From: CAWABB01 sp963701735
GTDB taxonomy: Bacteria > Bacteroidota > Ignavibacteria > UBA10030 > UBA6906
NCBI GenBank assembly: GCA_963701735.1
Contig: CAVPBI010000026.1
Coordinates: 124,001 to 188,000 of the forward strand
Length of the DNA: 64,000 nt
Reading direction: 5' to 3'
Position numbers and translations under genes: made by a program. Shown piece by piece: positions 33,717 through 42,952 of the stretch; position 1 is the first letter of the stretch, and every line of letters begins with the position of its first letter. The notes below the pieces were generated by a model. The model had not been told where the DNA came from. It worked only from the letters and a program-made list of their open reading frames with translations, and did no database searches.

Positions 33717-35833
33717 GACCGATTCCAAAATGGAATACCCCTTCCTTGAAGGTCTGTCCGAACAGTCTCTTCTGCGTGATCCACTGCTGCCCTGCAGGAG
33801 CCATGGGGTTATACACTCTCAGGCCCCAGTCGATCCGGAAGGGTCCGAACAGCGTATCGTAGCGGAAGCCCAGCCCCGTCGCCGCGGCGACGGTCTTGAG
33901 CTGGAAGTCGCCCACCTGGCGCCAGAGATTCCCGAAATCCAGGAACGTCACGAACCACACCTTGCCCAGGACGTCGTTCCGCAGCCCCCTGGAAGATGTT
34001 CGTGCGCAATTCCACGGAGGCCTCGTACAGCAGATTTCCTCCCAGCTGCGGGTCGCCGCGCGCGATCAAATCGCGCGATCCCCAGCCGCGGACGCTGGAG
34101 CCGCCCCCGGCAAAGAAGCGGTGCGTCTGGGGGATGACGCGCGTCGTGTCCGAATAGCTTTCGCCGTATCTCCCTTCCCAGCCGGCGCGCACCTTGAACG
34201 CGAGGACGGCGAACCTCGTGTCCGTCACATCGGTGTACCATCGTCCCATCAACACGACGCGATAAAACTGCGTGTACTTGAGGTCAGGGACAAGGCTCCG
34301 GGCGAGCGACGGGAGGAGGCCCGATTCCTCGAGCGTGGCGGTATTGACGAATCCGGAGGACGGCGTGAAGAGGTCGTTGCTGCGGTCGCGCGTGATCGTA
34401 TAGGAGAGGATTGAGTTCTGCTGCTGCTCCTGCAGCAGGCGGATCGCGCGCTGCGTCTCCTGGTCCTGCGATGACGGCTCGAAGTTGTCGTTGACCTGGA
34501 GCGTGACCGATTCGATGATCCAGTCGATGTAGTTGGTGGTCCACTGCCCCGAGCGCATGATGAGCCCGAGCTTGCTCCGGACGATGTTCTGCAGATACGG
34601 GATCTGCTTGTCCAGAACGAACGAGATCGACCAGGTGCCGGTATTTCTGTTGGAGAACACATACGGGGTTGACAGCTCGAAGGTCAGGTCCAGGTTTGCG
34701 ATGGCGTCGGAATTCTGCGCAAAGAAATCCGGGAACTCCCGGAGGGTCTGGGTGCGGAACCGCAGGCGCGTCGAGAACCGCTTCCCTCCGCCGAGGAAGT
34801 TCCTGTTGGTATAGCCGATCCCGGCTCCAAGATTGAACGCGCCGTCTTCGTCGCTGACGAACACATCCGGCGCCACCTCGTGCTTGTTCAGCGGGCGGAT
34901 GTTGATGCGGCTCGAAACGAGATCGGACGAGTCGCTGTCCGGCGGAACCATCAGGTCGATGGTACGCAGCTCGAAGATGCCCAGGCGGTTCAGGTTCGAT
35001 TCGCTGTTCAGTTTCTTCTGGAGGCTGAACAGCTCACCTGGCCGATAGTCGAGATGGTCCATGATCAGCTCGTCGGTGACGTCCGGCCGGGGCTCGGCTC
35101 CCCGGGCAGTGTCGACCTCCTGCGTCACCGTGATCGGCCCGAACGCGTAGGTGCGTCCCGTCGAGAACGTCAGCAGGATGTCGTAATTGCGCGTGCTGGC
35201 GTACCTCCGCGCCCAGGAGCTGTCCCGCACGAACGACGCCTTGGGATAGCCGTTGTCGTTCAGGGCGCGGACAATCCGGTGCACTTCTTCCTCGAGCAGT
35301 GCGACGTTGAAGGGATCGCCCTGGTTCAGCTTGCGGTTGGAGCCGACATCTTCCAGGATCAGCGGCGAGGCTTCTTCCAGCCCGCGGATCTGCAGGGAGT
35401 CCACGATCGATCGGTACCCTTCGTCGATGTGGAATGTGATGTCCACGTCGTGGTCGTCCAGATCATACGCAAGCTGCGTATCGATCTTCGCCTCGGAGAA
35501 GCCCCGGCTTTCGTAGTACTTCCGGATACGGTCAAGGTCACCGGAGAGCGCCGCCGGGTCGAGGAACTCATCGGGAGGGCCGATATTCTGGCTGATGGAC
35601 GAAAGGAATTTCCCGAAGAACCCGGGGGTCTCGCGCGTGGTCATCTGCGCGAGAAGCTCCGCGCCGGTCAGCGTGGCGCTCCCTGTGAAGCTGATGGAGT
35701 TGATTTCAAACTTCGGAGGGGCATCCGGGCGGCCCTGATCTGTCTGGCCGGACGCAGACACGAACCCCGAGACGCTCAGGAGCGCGAGGAGGACCAGGCG
35801 ACATCGCGCGGACAGCGTGGGTGCGGGGCTCAC
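33706..35833 (-). CDS. Omp85/BamA-family outer-membrane assembly protein (frameshifted near 3' end)
   Basis: Probable beta-barrel assembly or translocation protein. After a signal peptide (cleavage near VSAS-GQT) come POTRA-like repeats (INSISFTGSATLTGAELLAQ; IRKYYESRGFSEAKIDTQLA; HIDEGYRSIVDSLQIRGLE), then the 16-strand barrel with the lid-lock motif in FFAGGGSSVRGWGSRDL, equivalent to VRGF/Y. The frame breaks at 33985-33989, a run of five C on the plus strand; removing one base restores TNIFQGLRNDVLGKVWFVTF and the C-terminal FGIGHAF. About 708 residues. It could be BamA itself or a TamA-like paralogue. Confidence 0.85.
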
Positions 35834-35925
35834 ATCCTTTCGCTGGAAGGGGTAGAAAAAAACCCAGCCATGGTGGCCGGGTTTATAACCTACGCAATCG
35901 CGGGGAGAGAATCAACGCCGGACCC

Positions 35926-36150
35926 TCAGTACTCGCCTTCGTCCTCGTAAAAGAAGTCCTCGTCGGTCGGGTAATCCGGCCAGAGATCCTCCATGCTCTC
36001 GTACGGCTCTTCGCTGTCTTCGAGCTCCTGCAGATTCTCCACCACCTCGACGGGCGCCCCTGTACGCAGCGCATAGTCGAGCAGTTCATCTTTCGTTGCG
36101 GGCCAGGGAGCGTCCTCAAGGTACGAGGCAAGTTCCATCGTCCAGATCAA
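35926..36150 (-). CDS. DUF2795-like acidic protein
   Basis: A 74-residue acidic protein. The core ELASYLEDAPWPATKDELLD followed by YALRTGAPVEVVENLQELED matches the DUF2795 pattern, and the tail WPDYPTDEDFFYEDEGEY is strongly acidic. By recalled homologues that start M-x-W-T, the best start is TTG 36150, which has AAAGGA 9 bases upstream; an ATG at 36138 is the alternative. Role unknown. It lies between the Omp85 gene and the M23 peptidase gene. Confidence 0.78.
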   Translation of the reverse strand: MIWTMELASYLEDAPWPATKDELLDYALRTGAPVEVVENLQELEDSEEPYESMEDLWPDYPTDEDFFYEDEGEY

Positions 36151-36180
36151 CGTCGTCAATCCTTTCGGAGCAGGATGATG

Positions 36181-37140
36181 TTATCGGGCGGCCGAGGCCA
36201 GCTGGACGCGGTACCGGGCGGCATCCACGTCATCAAAGAAATAGTCGACCGGGTTCTGCATCGCGCCGTTTCGCCGCACTTCATAGTGCAAATGTGGACC
36301 ACTCACCAATCCTGAACGCCCGCTCATCGCAACGAGTTCCCCCCGCCGGACGGTCTGCCCGGGGCGGACCATGGATTTCGAGAGGTGCGCGTAGAGCGTG
36401 GTATATCCATACCCGTGATTGACCTCGACGACTTCGCCATATCCGCCGCGCGTCCGGCCGGCGAACCTCACCACGCCGTCAGCCGATGCATAGATCCGCG
36501 TCCCGACATCGGCGATGATATCCACGCCGGCGTGCATGCGGTAGACATTGAGGACCGGGTGGACGCGCATCCCGAAGCCGTTCACGGAGTAGTAGCCGCT
36601 CATCGGCTTGATGGCAGGAAGGTGCTGGAAGAAGACGCGGTTGTGCTCGAGGCGTCTGGCAATATCGTCGTAGCTGGATTGCTGCAGCCGGACCTCGCGC
36701 GTGAGGCGGTCCATCAGGGACTGCGCGTCCCTGAGCGTGGCCGCGGCTTCGCCTGTCAGGAAGGCGTTTCCCGTCGGCGCAGCGTTGCCTCCGACGGACG
36801 CCTCGCGCGTATCGTCATCGATCGCTTCCAGGTCGGCCATCAACCGGAGCTCGTTCCCCCTGCGGTGCAGGCGCGCAAGCGAACGATCCACCTCCCCGAG
36901 GCGGCTCGTCAGCCCGTTGATCTGATTCCTGAGGATCCGGTTTTCGTTGGCGAGGACGGCGGCCCGGTCATACCCGATCCCGAGCGTGTCGCCGAGGATC
37001 TGGTTCGCGACCACGAACAGACCGATGAGTGCGAAACCGGCGACAAGGCCGATCGCAAACATGCGCAACGACAGGAAACGAACTTCCCTGACGTTCAGCG
37101 AGGAGTTTGAGAAAATAAAGACGCGTCGTGATCGGAACAT
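36181..37140 (-). CDS. M23 family metallopeptidase (membrane-anchored)
   Basis: Likely peptidoglycan endopeptidase or its regulator. The 319-residue protein has a cytoplasmic basic start (MFRSRRVFIFSNSSLN), one transmembrane helix (about residues 28-50), and a coiled coil (AVLANENRILRNQINGLTSR and on). The LytM domain carries the zinc motifs HAGVDIIADVG (HxxxD) and GPHLHYEVR (HxH). These features resemble the Bacteroidota NlpD-like/M23 family. Its own promoter with a long leader lies upstream. No indel. Confidence 0.92.
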   Translation of the reverse strand: MFRSRRVFIFSNSSLNVREVRFLSLRMFAIGLVAGFALIGLFVVANQILGDTLGIGYDRAAVLANENRILRNQINGLTSRLGEVDRSLARLHRRGNELRLMADLEAIDDDTREASVGGNAAPTGNAFLTGEAAATLRDAQSLMDRLTREVRLQQSSYDDIARRLEHNRVFFQHLPAIKPMSGYYSVNGFGMRVHPVLNVYRMHAGVDIIADVGTRIYASADGVVRFAGRTRGGYGEVVEVNHGYGYTTLYAHLSKSMVRPGQTVRRGELVAMSGRSGLVSGPHLHYEVRRNGAMQNPVDYFFDDVDAARYRVQLASAAR

Positions 37141-37271
37141 TCGTACCCCGATTCTCTCACATGGGGCGCTGCCATGTGGTACACAAGGCATGCCATACGG
37201 GAGTGGTCCGCCTGCCCGTTGGCTGGACCAGGGGTCTTGACGTACGGGCGTGGAACCGAGAAATGATGCCA

Positions 37272-37300
37272 AAGATACGTAACACCCCCCCACGTGTCAA
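37272..37300 (-). promoter_or_regulatory. Promoter of the M23 peptidase gene
   Basis: TTGACA (37295-37300) and TATCTT (37272-37277) on the minus strand have a 17-bp spacer. The predicted leader is about 125 nt long. It contains short inverted repeats (GGCATGCC; CACATGG with CCATGTG), but no regulatory element I can name. Confidence 0.65.
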
Positions 37301-37354
37301 GGAAAAAATTTCCTCTCATGGGGGGTCCGGCGTGTAAAATCTACAGAAAACAGG

Positions 37355-38362
37355 CTATTCGAAATCGTGCTCGAAGTAATCGATCGCCCGGGTGCCTTTC
37401 TTCTTCTTCCCGATCGCGCCCTCCAGGCGCGTGGCGAATTCCTTCGCCGAGTCGTACCCGTAGTGCTTCAGGAGATAGTTGAGCGAGATGACCTCCGTGA
37501 TCACGGTGACGTTCTTTCCCGGGAAGATCGGGAGCCGGACGTGCGGCATCTCCACTTCGAGGATAGGAATCGTGTGCCCGTCCAGGCCGGTCCTTGTGTA
37601 TTCCTGGTCTTTCCGCCAGTCCTCCAGCTCGACCACGACTTCAATCCGCTTCTGGTACCTGATGGCCCGGATCCCGAACATGCTCCGCACGTCGATCAGC
37701 CCCAGGCCCCGGATCTCCATGAAGTGCTTCACGATGTCCGTCCCTGCGCCCATCAGGATCCCCTCCCCCTTCCGCGTCACCATCACGACGTCGTCAGCCA
37801 CGAGCCTGTGCCCCCGCTCGACGAGGTCGAGCGCGATTTCGCTTTTGCCGATGCCCGAGCGCCCGATCAACAGGATCCCGACGCCGTAGACGTCCACGAG
37901 CGAGCCGTGGACCGTCATCTGCGGCGCGAACTGATCGTCCAGGAAGTCGGCCAGGAAGTAGGCGAGGCGGGTCGTCTCAAGGGCGGTGCCGAACATCGGG
38001 ATACCCCGCGACGCGGCGGAATCGAGCAACGCCTGCGGGAGCACATTGCTGTTCGTCAGGACGATGCAGGGGATCTTGAACTGCAGCAGCCGGTCGAACG
38101 CCGCCGCCATCTTCGCAGGGGAGAGCGAGTTCAGATAGCGGATCTCGGTGTTCCCCATGATCTGCACGCGGTTGTACGTGAACAGATCGACGTACCCGGC
38201 AAGCGCCAGCCCGGGCCTGTGGAGATTCTTGTCGGTGATCTCGTTCTCGTACCCTTCGGTTCCGGTCAGCGCGGTGAGCTTGAACCGGTCCTTCGTGGCT
38301 TCAAACAGCGCGCTGACGGTGATGCTCCGCTGTCGCATTTCGAGCTTGCGGTCGAATTTCAT
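37355..38362 (-). CDS. hprK: HPr kinase/phosphorylase
   Basis: Phosphorylates or dephosphorylates a regulatory serine of HPr. The 335-residue product has the N-terminal Mur-like domain, the P-loop ILLIGRSGIGKSEIALDLVE, the signature LVADDVVMV and MEIRGLGLIDVRSMFGIRAI with the Gly-rich catalytic segment. The length is normal. It sits 14 bases downstream of hpf, an arrangement shared with many Proteobacteria and Chlorobi. No PTS genes are in the window, so its partner is not visible. Confidence 0.94.
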   Translation of the reverse strand: MKFDRKLEMRQRSITVSALFEATKDRFKLTALTGTEGYENEITDKNLHRPGLALAGYVDLFTYNRVQIMGNTEIRYLNSLSPAKMAAAFDRLLQFKIPCIVLTNSNVLPQALLDSAASRGIPMFGTALETTRLAYFLADFLDDQFAPQMTVHGSLVDVYGVGILLIGRSGIGKSEIALDLVERGHRLVADDVVMVTRKGEGILMGAGTDIVKHFMEIRGLGLIDVRSMFGIRAIRYQKRIEVVVELEDWRKDQEYTRTGLDGHTIPILEVEMPHVRLPIFPGKNVTVITEVISLNYLLKHYGYDSAKEFATRLEGAIGKKKKGTRAIDYFEHDFE

Positions 38363-38376
38363 GCGCGGGTCCGGGG

Positions 38377-38709
38377 CTAGTCTTTTGCCTTGATCTTGCG
38401 CACGGTCGACTTGTCCTTCGCGCGCAGCCTGGTCTTGTATTTGGAGAGCTGGACCGTCAGCTTCTCGGTCGCAGCGTCGATGGACTTGACGTAGTCGTCC
38501 GACTTCTCGGTCGCCGAGAGGACGGTGCCGTACACGTGGAGGTTGATCTCTGCGGTCTTGACGCTGTTGGTTGCCCGTTCATAGCTGAGAACGACTGATG
38601 CGGAGACGATGCCGTCGTAGAACTTCGCAAGCTTCCGCACCTGTTCGAGGGCGTGGTCCTTGACGCCGGGACGGGGACGGAAATGGCGGGCCGTGAACTT
38701 GATATTCAT
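38377..38709 (-). CDS. hpf: Ribosome hibernation promoting factor (short HPF/RaiA family)
   Basis: Binds the 30S subunit in stationary phase. The 110-residue product has the family beginning MNIKFTARHFRPRPGVKDHA and ASVVLSYERATNSVKTAEIN, the beta-strand VYGTVLSATEKSDDYVKSID, and a Lys/Arg-rich tail (KYKTRLRAKDKSTVRKIKAK). This is the short form without the C-terminal dimerisation domain. Located between xerC and hprK. Confidence 0.9.
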   Translation of the reverse strand: MNIKFTARHFRPRPGVKDHALEQVRKLAKFYDGIVSASVVLSYERATNSVKTAEINLHVYGTVLSATEKSDDYVKSIDAATEKLTVQLSKYKTRLRAKDKSTVRKIKAKD

Positions 38710-38739
38710 ACGCGGTCTCCTCTCATGTGGAACGGTCTC

Positions 38740-39645
38740 TTACGAACCTCTCGGATGGGCCTGCGCATAGACACGCTTGAGTCGATCAATGCTGACGTGC
38801 GTGTACACCTGCGTGGTGGACAGACTGGCGTGGCCCAGGAGTTCCCGGACCGCCTGCAGGTCAGCGCCGCGATTCAGCAGGTGCGTCGCGAACGTGTGAC
38901 GGAGCACGTGCGGGCTCTTCTTGTCGAGATCGGCGACGGCGCCGATGTAGCGGTTGACGAGCACGTTGACGCCTTTCGGCTGCATCCGTTTCCCCCGGAC
39001 CGACAGGAAGAATTCCGGAGGCGGTGCGCCCACGGCGGGACACAGGTGCGGGCGCATCGCGGCATACGCCGCGAGCGCGGCCCCGGCGTGGCTCCCGAAC
39101 GGGACGATCCGCTGCTTTCGGCCCTTGCCGAGGACGCTGACGGTCCGACGCTTGAAGTCCATGTCCGACTGACGGAGGCCGATAAGCTCTGACAGACGGA
39201 TGCCTGTGCTGTAGAAGAGCTCCAGGATGGCCGCGTCGCGCGCCCCGACCGGGGTGGAGCGGTCCGGCTGCTCCATCAATCGCCTGGCTCCTTCTTCATC
39301 GAGATAACGGGGGAGGCGCCTGGGCGCCTTGGGCGGGGACAACAACGAGGTCGGGTCTGAGGACACCACCCCTTTCCTCCGGAGGAATCGGAAGAACGAC
39401 TTCAGGCATGCAACTTTTCTGGCGACGCTCCGGGGTGACAGGCCGGCGTCCATCAGCTCCCCCAGGAACCGCCGCAAGAGCCTCAGGTCCACGAGCGCGA
39501 GGTCCACGGCGCGCCCGTCCCCGGCCCGCCGCAGGAACTCTTCGAACTGGCTCAGATCGAGGAGGTATGCCGAAATCGTCCGCGGGGAGTAATTCCGCCC
39601 CTGCGAGAGCGACTCCAAAAACGCCTGCCGTTGCGCCTCGATCAC
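38740..39645 (-). CDS. xerC: Tyrosine recombinase XerC/XerD
   Basis: Resolves chromosome dimers at dif. The 301-residue protein has the SAM-like N-terminal domain (MIEAQRQAFLESLSQGRNYS) and the catalytic domain with all residues visible: Arg in YSTGIRLSELIGL, Lys in VLGKGRKQRIVP, the HxxR box in PHVLRHTFATHLL, His in LLGHASLSTTQ and the nucleophile Tyr in VYTHVSIDRL. Length and context (housekeeping operon after topA, no flanking phage genes) favour Xer over a phage integrase; C versus D cannot be settled here. Confidence 0.93.
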   Translation of the reverse strand: MIEAQRQAFLESLSQGRNYSPRTISAYLLDLSQFEEFLRRAGDGRAVDLALVDLRLLRRFLGELMDAGLSPRSVARKVACLKSFFRFLRRKGVVSSDPTSLLSPPKAPRRLPRYLDEEGARRLMEQPDRSTPVGARDAAILELFYSTGIRLSELIGLRQSDMDFKRRTVSVLGKGRKQRIVPFGSHAGAALAAYAAMRPHLCPAVGAPPPEFFLSVRGKRMQPKGVNVLVNRYIGAVADLDKKSPHVLRHTFATHLLNRGADLQAVRELLGHASLSTTQVYTHVSIDRLKRVYAQAHPRGS

Positions 39646-39678
39646 GGGATAGCCTTTGTCGTACGACGGAGCAGCTCC

Positions 39679-42042
39679 CTATCCGCTGGCAGCCTGCGGC
39701 TCGCTTTCCTTGGCCACTTCGGCCTTGCAGCTCGGGCACGCGAGATACTCGCCCCGGGTCTGGGTGAATTTCACCACCATATACGGGTTGCCGCACGTAT
39801 CGCACGGCTGGGACGTGGGCCGATCCCAGGACGCGAAGTCGCAGTCGGGGTACCGGGAGCAGCCGAAGAACACCCGCTTGCGCTTCGTCTTCCGCTCGAT
39901 CACGTCCCCATCGTTGCACCTGGGGCACTTCACCCCGATGGAGAGCGGGCGCGTGTTCTTGCACGCCGGGTAGTTCGAGCACCCGAGGAACGCGCCGAAC
40001 CTGCCCCCCTTCACCACCATATCCCCGCCGCACTTGTCGCACTTGATGCCTGCGGCAAGGCGCACCTGTTCCTGCTCTCCCGGCAGCGGCTTCGTGTTCT
40101 TGCACGACGGGTACCCGCTGCACGCCATGAATCTGCCGTTGCGGCCCCACTTGATGATCATGGGCTTGCCGCACAGCTCGCACTTCTCGTCGGTCTTTTC
40201 CTGCAGCGACTTCTTGATGGCGGCGCTGCGCTTGTCCACCCCTTCCACGTCGCGGATGAACGGGTGATAGAAGTCCTCCATCACCTTCAGGTAGGTCTGC
40301 TTCCCCGACGCGATCGTGTCCAGCTCCTCCTCCATGCGCGCCGTGAACTCGACGTTGAAGAGGTGCGGGAAATTCTGGACGAGCAGCGTGTTCACCGCGA
40401 TGCCGAGCTCGGTCGCATAGAGGCGCCGCTCCTTCGCCTCCACGTACTTGCGGCCCTGGATCGTATCCACGATCAGCGCGTAGGTGCTCGGGCGCCCGAT
40501 GCCGCGGGACTCGAGCTCGCGCACGAGGCTGCTCTCCGTGAATCGCGGCGGGGGCTTCGTGAAGTGCTGATTCGGCTGAACACGCGACAGCGTGGCGCCG
40601 TCCCCGGACCGCAAGCCGACCGGCAACCGCGACACCGGATCTTCGCCGTTCTCCTTCTCCGCCTCGTCCGTCACGTCTTCATACGCCTGGAGGAATCCGC
40701 GGAACTGCAGAACGGAGTCCGTGGCGCGGAACAGATACGGACCGCCGCCGACTTCGACCGTGAGCTGGTCCGACACAGCGGGGCTCATCTGGCACGCGAC
40801 ATAGCGGTTCCAGATCAGCTCGTACAGGGCGTACATCTCGTCGTCGAGGTACTTCTTGACCGCGCGCGGGTTGTGTTTCGTCGAGGTGGGCCGGATCGCC
40901 TCGTGGGCGTCCTGCGAGCCCTTGACGCGCTTGAAGAGGCGCGCCTCGTGCGGCAGGTACTCCTTGCCGAAATTCTCGTAGATGTACTGGCGGACCTCGC
41001 GGACGGCGTCTTCGCTCAGCCGGGTGGAGTCCGTGCGCATGTAGGTGATGAGCCCGACGCGCCCGTCGGGGCCAAGGTCGACGCCCTCGTACAGCTTCTG
41101 TGCGAGCATCATGGTCCGCTTCGCATGATAGCGGAGCCGCCGGGCCGCTTCCTGCTGGAGCGTGCTCGTAATGAACGGCGGAGGCGGATTGCGGCGGACC
41201 GGCCGCTTCTGCACGTCCGTGATCGCGTAGGCGTGCGCCGTCACGTCGTCGGCGATCTGCCCTGCCTGCGCGGCGTTTCCGACGGACGGCTCCACATCAC
41301 CGACGCGGACGAGCTTCGCCAGGAAGGGGTCCTTCCCCGACACCGTGAACTCGCCGATGATCGACCAGTACTCCTCGGGCAGGAACGACCCGATCGCGGC
41401 TTCGCGCTCGCAGACAAGGCGCACGGCAACGGATTGCACGCGCCCTGCGGACAGTCCGTAGTAGACCGTCTTCCAGATGAAGGGCGAGATCTTGTAGCCC
41501 ACCAGCCGGTCCATCACGCGCCGCGCCTGCTGGGAGTTGACCAGGTTCTCGTCGATGCGCGCGGGCGACGACATCGCCTGCTCCACGCCGCGCTGGGTGA
41601 TCTCATGGAAGAGCACGCGGTAGATCGGGAGGCTGTCGGTGTTGATCTCCTTCGCGATGTGCCACGCGATCGCCTCCCCTTCGCGGTCGGGGTCGGTCGC
41701 GAGGTAGACCGCGCTCGCGCGCCGGGCCGTTTCGCGAAGCCGGGCAATCACCTCATCCTTCCCTTCGATGGTCTCGTACTCGGGGACGAAGCCCCGTTCG
41801 ATGTCGACCCCGATCTTGCTCTTCGGAAGGTTCTTGATGTGCCCGACAGACGCCTCGACCACGAAGTCCGGGCCGAGATACTTGTTGATGGTCTTGGCCT
41901 TCGCGGGCGACTCGACGATGATGAGGGATTTTCCCTCCGCCTCCGCCGGCATCACCTGGTGCCGGCGAGACCGCTTGGCCTTGGCTGCTGGTTCGTCAGT
42001 ACTTTTTGGAGCGCTCTTTTTTGCTTTCGCCATTCCTGTCAC
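39679..42042 (-). CDS. topA: DNA topoisomerase I with four C-terminal zinc ribbons
   Basis: Relaxes negative supercoils. The 787-residue enzyme has the TOPRIM start SLIIVESPAKAKTINKYLG, DPDREGEAIAWHIA with the acidic triad, and the active-site tyrosine in LITYMRTDSTRLS. At the C-terminus four zinc modules are read: CELCG...CSGYPSC, CDKCG...CSNYPAC, CPRCN...CSRYPDC and CDTCG...CPSC. The Lys-rich N-terminal 35 residues are an extension. ATG 42042 or 42033 may be the start. The gene is uninterrupted. Confidence 0.97.
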   Translation of the reverse strand: MTGMAKAKKSAPKSTDEPAAKAKRSRRHQVMPAEAEGKSLIIVESPAKAKTINKYLGPDFVVEASVGHIKNLPKSKIGVDIERGFVPEYETIEGKDEVIARLRETARRASAVYLATDPDREGEAIAWHIAKEINTDSLPIYRVLFHEITQRGVEQAMSSPARIDENLVNSQQARRVMDRLVGYKISPFIWKTVYYGLSAGRVQSVAVRLVCEREAAIGSFLPEEYWSIIGEFTVSGKDPFLAKLVRVGDVEPSVGNAAQAGQIADDVTAHAYAITDVQKRPVRRNPPPPFITSTLQQEAARRLRYHAKRTMMLAQKLYEGVDLGPDGRVGLITYMRTDSTRLSEDAVREVRQYIYENFGKEYLPHEARLFKRVKGSQDAHEAIRPTSTKHNPRAVKKYLDDEMYALYELIWNRYVACQMSPAVSDQLTVEVGGGPYLFRATDSVLQFRGFLQAYEDVTDEAEKENGEDPVSRLPVGLRSGDGATLSRVQPNQHFTKPPPRFTESSLVRELESRGIGRPSTYALIVDTIQGRKYVEAKERRLYATELGIAVNTLLVQNFPHLFNVEFTARMEEELDTIASGKQTYLKVMEDFYHPFIRDVEGVDKRSAAIKKSLQEKTDEKCELCGKPMIIKWGRNGRFMACSGYPSCKNTKPLPGEQEQVRLAAGIKCDKCGGDMVVKGGRFGAFLGCSNYPACKNTRPLSIGVKCPRCNDGDVIERKTKRKRVFFGCSRYPDCDFASWDRPTSQPCDTCGNPYMVVKFTQTRGEYLACPSCKAEVAKESEPQAASG

Positions 42043-42048
42043 ATCTGT

Positions 42049-42507
42049 TCAATGAATCAAATCTTCGCTGCCGGGGAGCATGGAGCCGGTCGCGTGCCCG
42101 CCGCGGCGCTTTCCGGAGAGGACGGACGCCACCAGCTGCCGGACCTCACCGACCGTGAGCCGCTCGTAGCCGCCGATCATGGCGCGCTCGATGACGATCT
42201 CGATGTCCCGGTCGTCCAGGAGCCCCAGCTCCGCGAGCAGGATCAGATAGCCCTGGCTCTCCGTGGAGAACATGAGCTTCTCGGCCTCGTGCAGCACGCG
42301 ACGGGAACCGCGGCTCGCCTCGGCCGGCCTGCCCGGCGAAGGGTACCATTCCTGAAACACGTCGTAGAGCCAGGTGAACGCGTCGGAAATCTCCGACTGG
42401 GTGTACCCCTGCGTGCGGAGCGCGCCGAGGTCAATGTCGCCCAGCTGCTTGTTCTCCTGCATCTCCGACATCAGATACACGAGGATTTCAACAATACGCT
42501 CTTTCAT
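42049..42507 (-). CDS. DUF494/Smg-like protein
   Basis: A 152-residue all-helical protein starting MKERIVEILVYLMSEMQENK, the DUF494 (Smg) N-terminus. QGYTQSEISDAFTWLYD and GYLILLAELGLLDDRDIEIV are also conserved. The biochemical role of Smg is unknown; in Proteobacteria it is found beside topA and dprA, and here it is again directly upstream of topA, so the neighbourhood is conserved. Confidence 0.88.
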   Translation of the reverse strand: MKERIVEILVYLMSEMQENKQLGDIDLGALRTQGYTQSEISDAFTWLYDVFQEWYPSPGRPAEASRGSRRVLHEAEKLMFSTESQGYLILLAELGLLDDRDIEIVIERAMIGGYERLTVGEVRQLVASVLSGKRRGGHATGSMLPGSEDLIH

Positions 42508-42530
42508 GAACGAGCATCACTCCACTACTC

Positions 42531-42952
42531 TTACACCCGCCGGAACCGTTGTACGAGATCTTCCTGGCGCCGCTGCATCCCCGCCGGCGGACGGGTGTGC
42601 GGTCGTCATACCCGAGGAGGTGGAGGACGCCATGCACGACCAGCCGCAGAACCTCGTTCCCGTACGGGAGCCCGAGCTGGTCGGCCTGGGTCCGGGCACG
42701 GTCCAGGTTCACGTACACTTCGCCTTCGATCACGGGCTCAGGCGCAAGAGGAAAGCTGATCACATCGGTCACCCTATCGTGCGCGAGGTACCGACGGTTC
42801 AACGCGCGGGATCGGCGGCTGTCGATGAACACCACCGACACGCTCGCACGCGACCTGCGCTCGGCCCTGAGGACGGAGCGCACGACGGTCGCGACAGCCC
42901 GGGAGCGCGCGCGCCTGCGGGGGTGCGCATTTGACACCTGGACGTCGATCAT
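42531..42952 (-). CDS. ybeY: Endoribonuclease YbeY (frameshifted near 3' end)
   Basis: Metal-dependent RNase for rRNA maturation and quality control. The product has RALNRRYLAHDRVTDVISFP and the zinc motif VVHGVLHLLGYDD; the canonical third ligand His is Asp here. After GYDDRTP the frame breaks in a GGGG run near 42575; adding one base restores MQRRQEDLVQRFRRV and a stop at 42531. Restored length about 140 residues. The start overlaps the stop of the upstream gene (ATGA). Length is 3n+2, fitting one missing base. Confidence 0.85.

Noticed and set aside
38740..39645. Tyrosine recombinase as a sign of an integrated element
   Set aside because: It lies in a housekeeping operon with topA and hpf, with no att repeats, tRNA junction or phage genes nearby; XerC/D is the simpler reading.
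39631..42759. 1042-codon open frame on the plus strand
   Set aside because: It is antisense to topA, smg-like and ybeY, which have clear motifs. The frame is open only because of codon-position GC bias, and the product is a low-complexity Arg/Leu/Val-rich mix with no domain.
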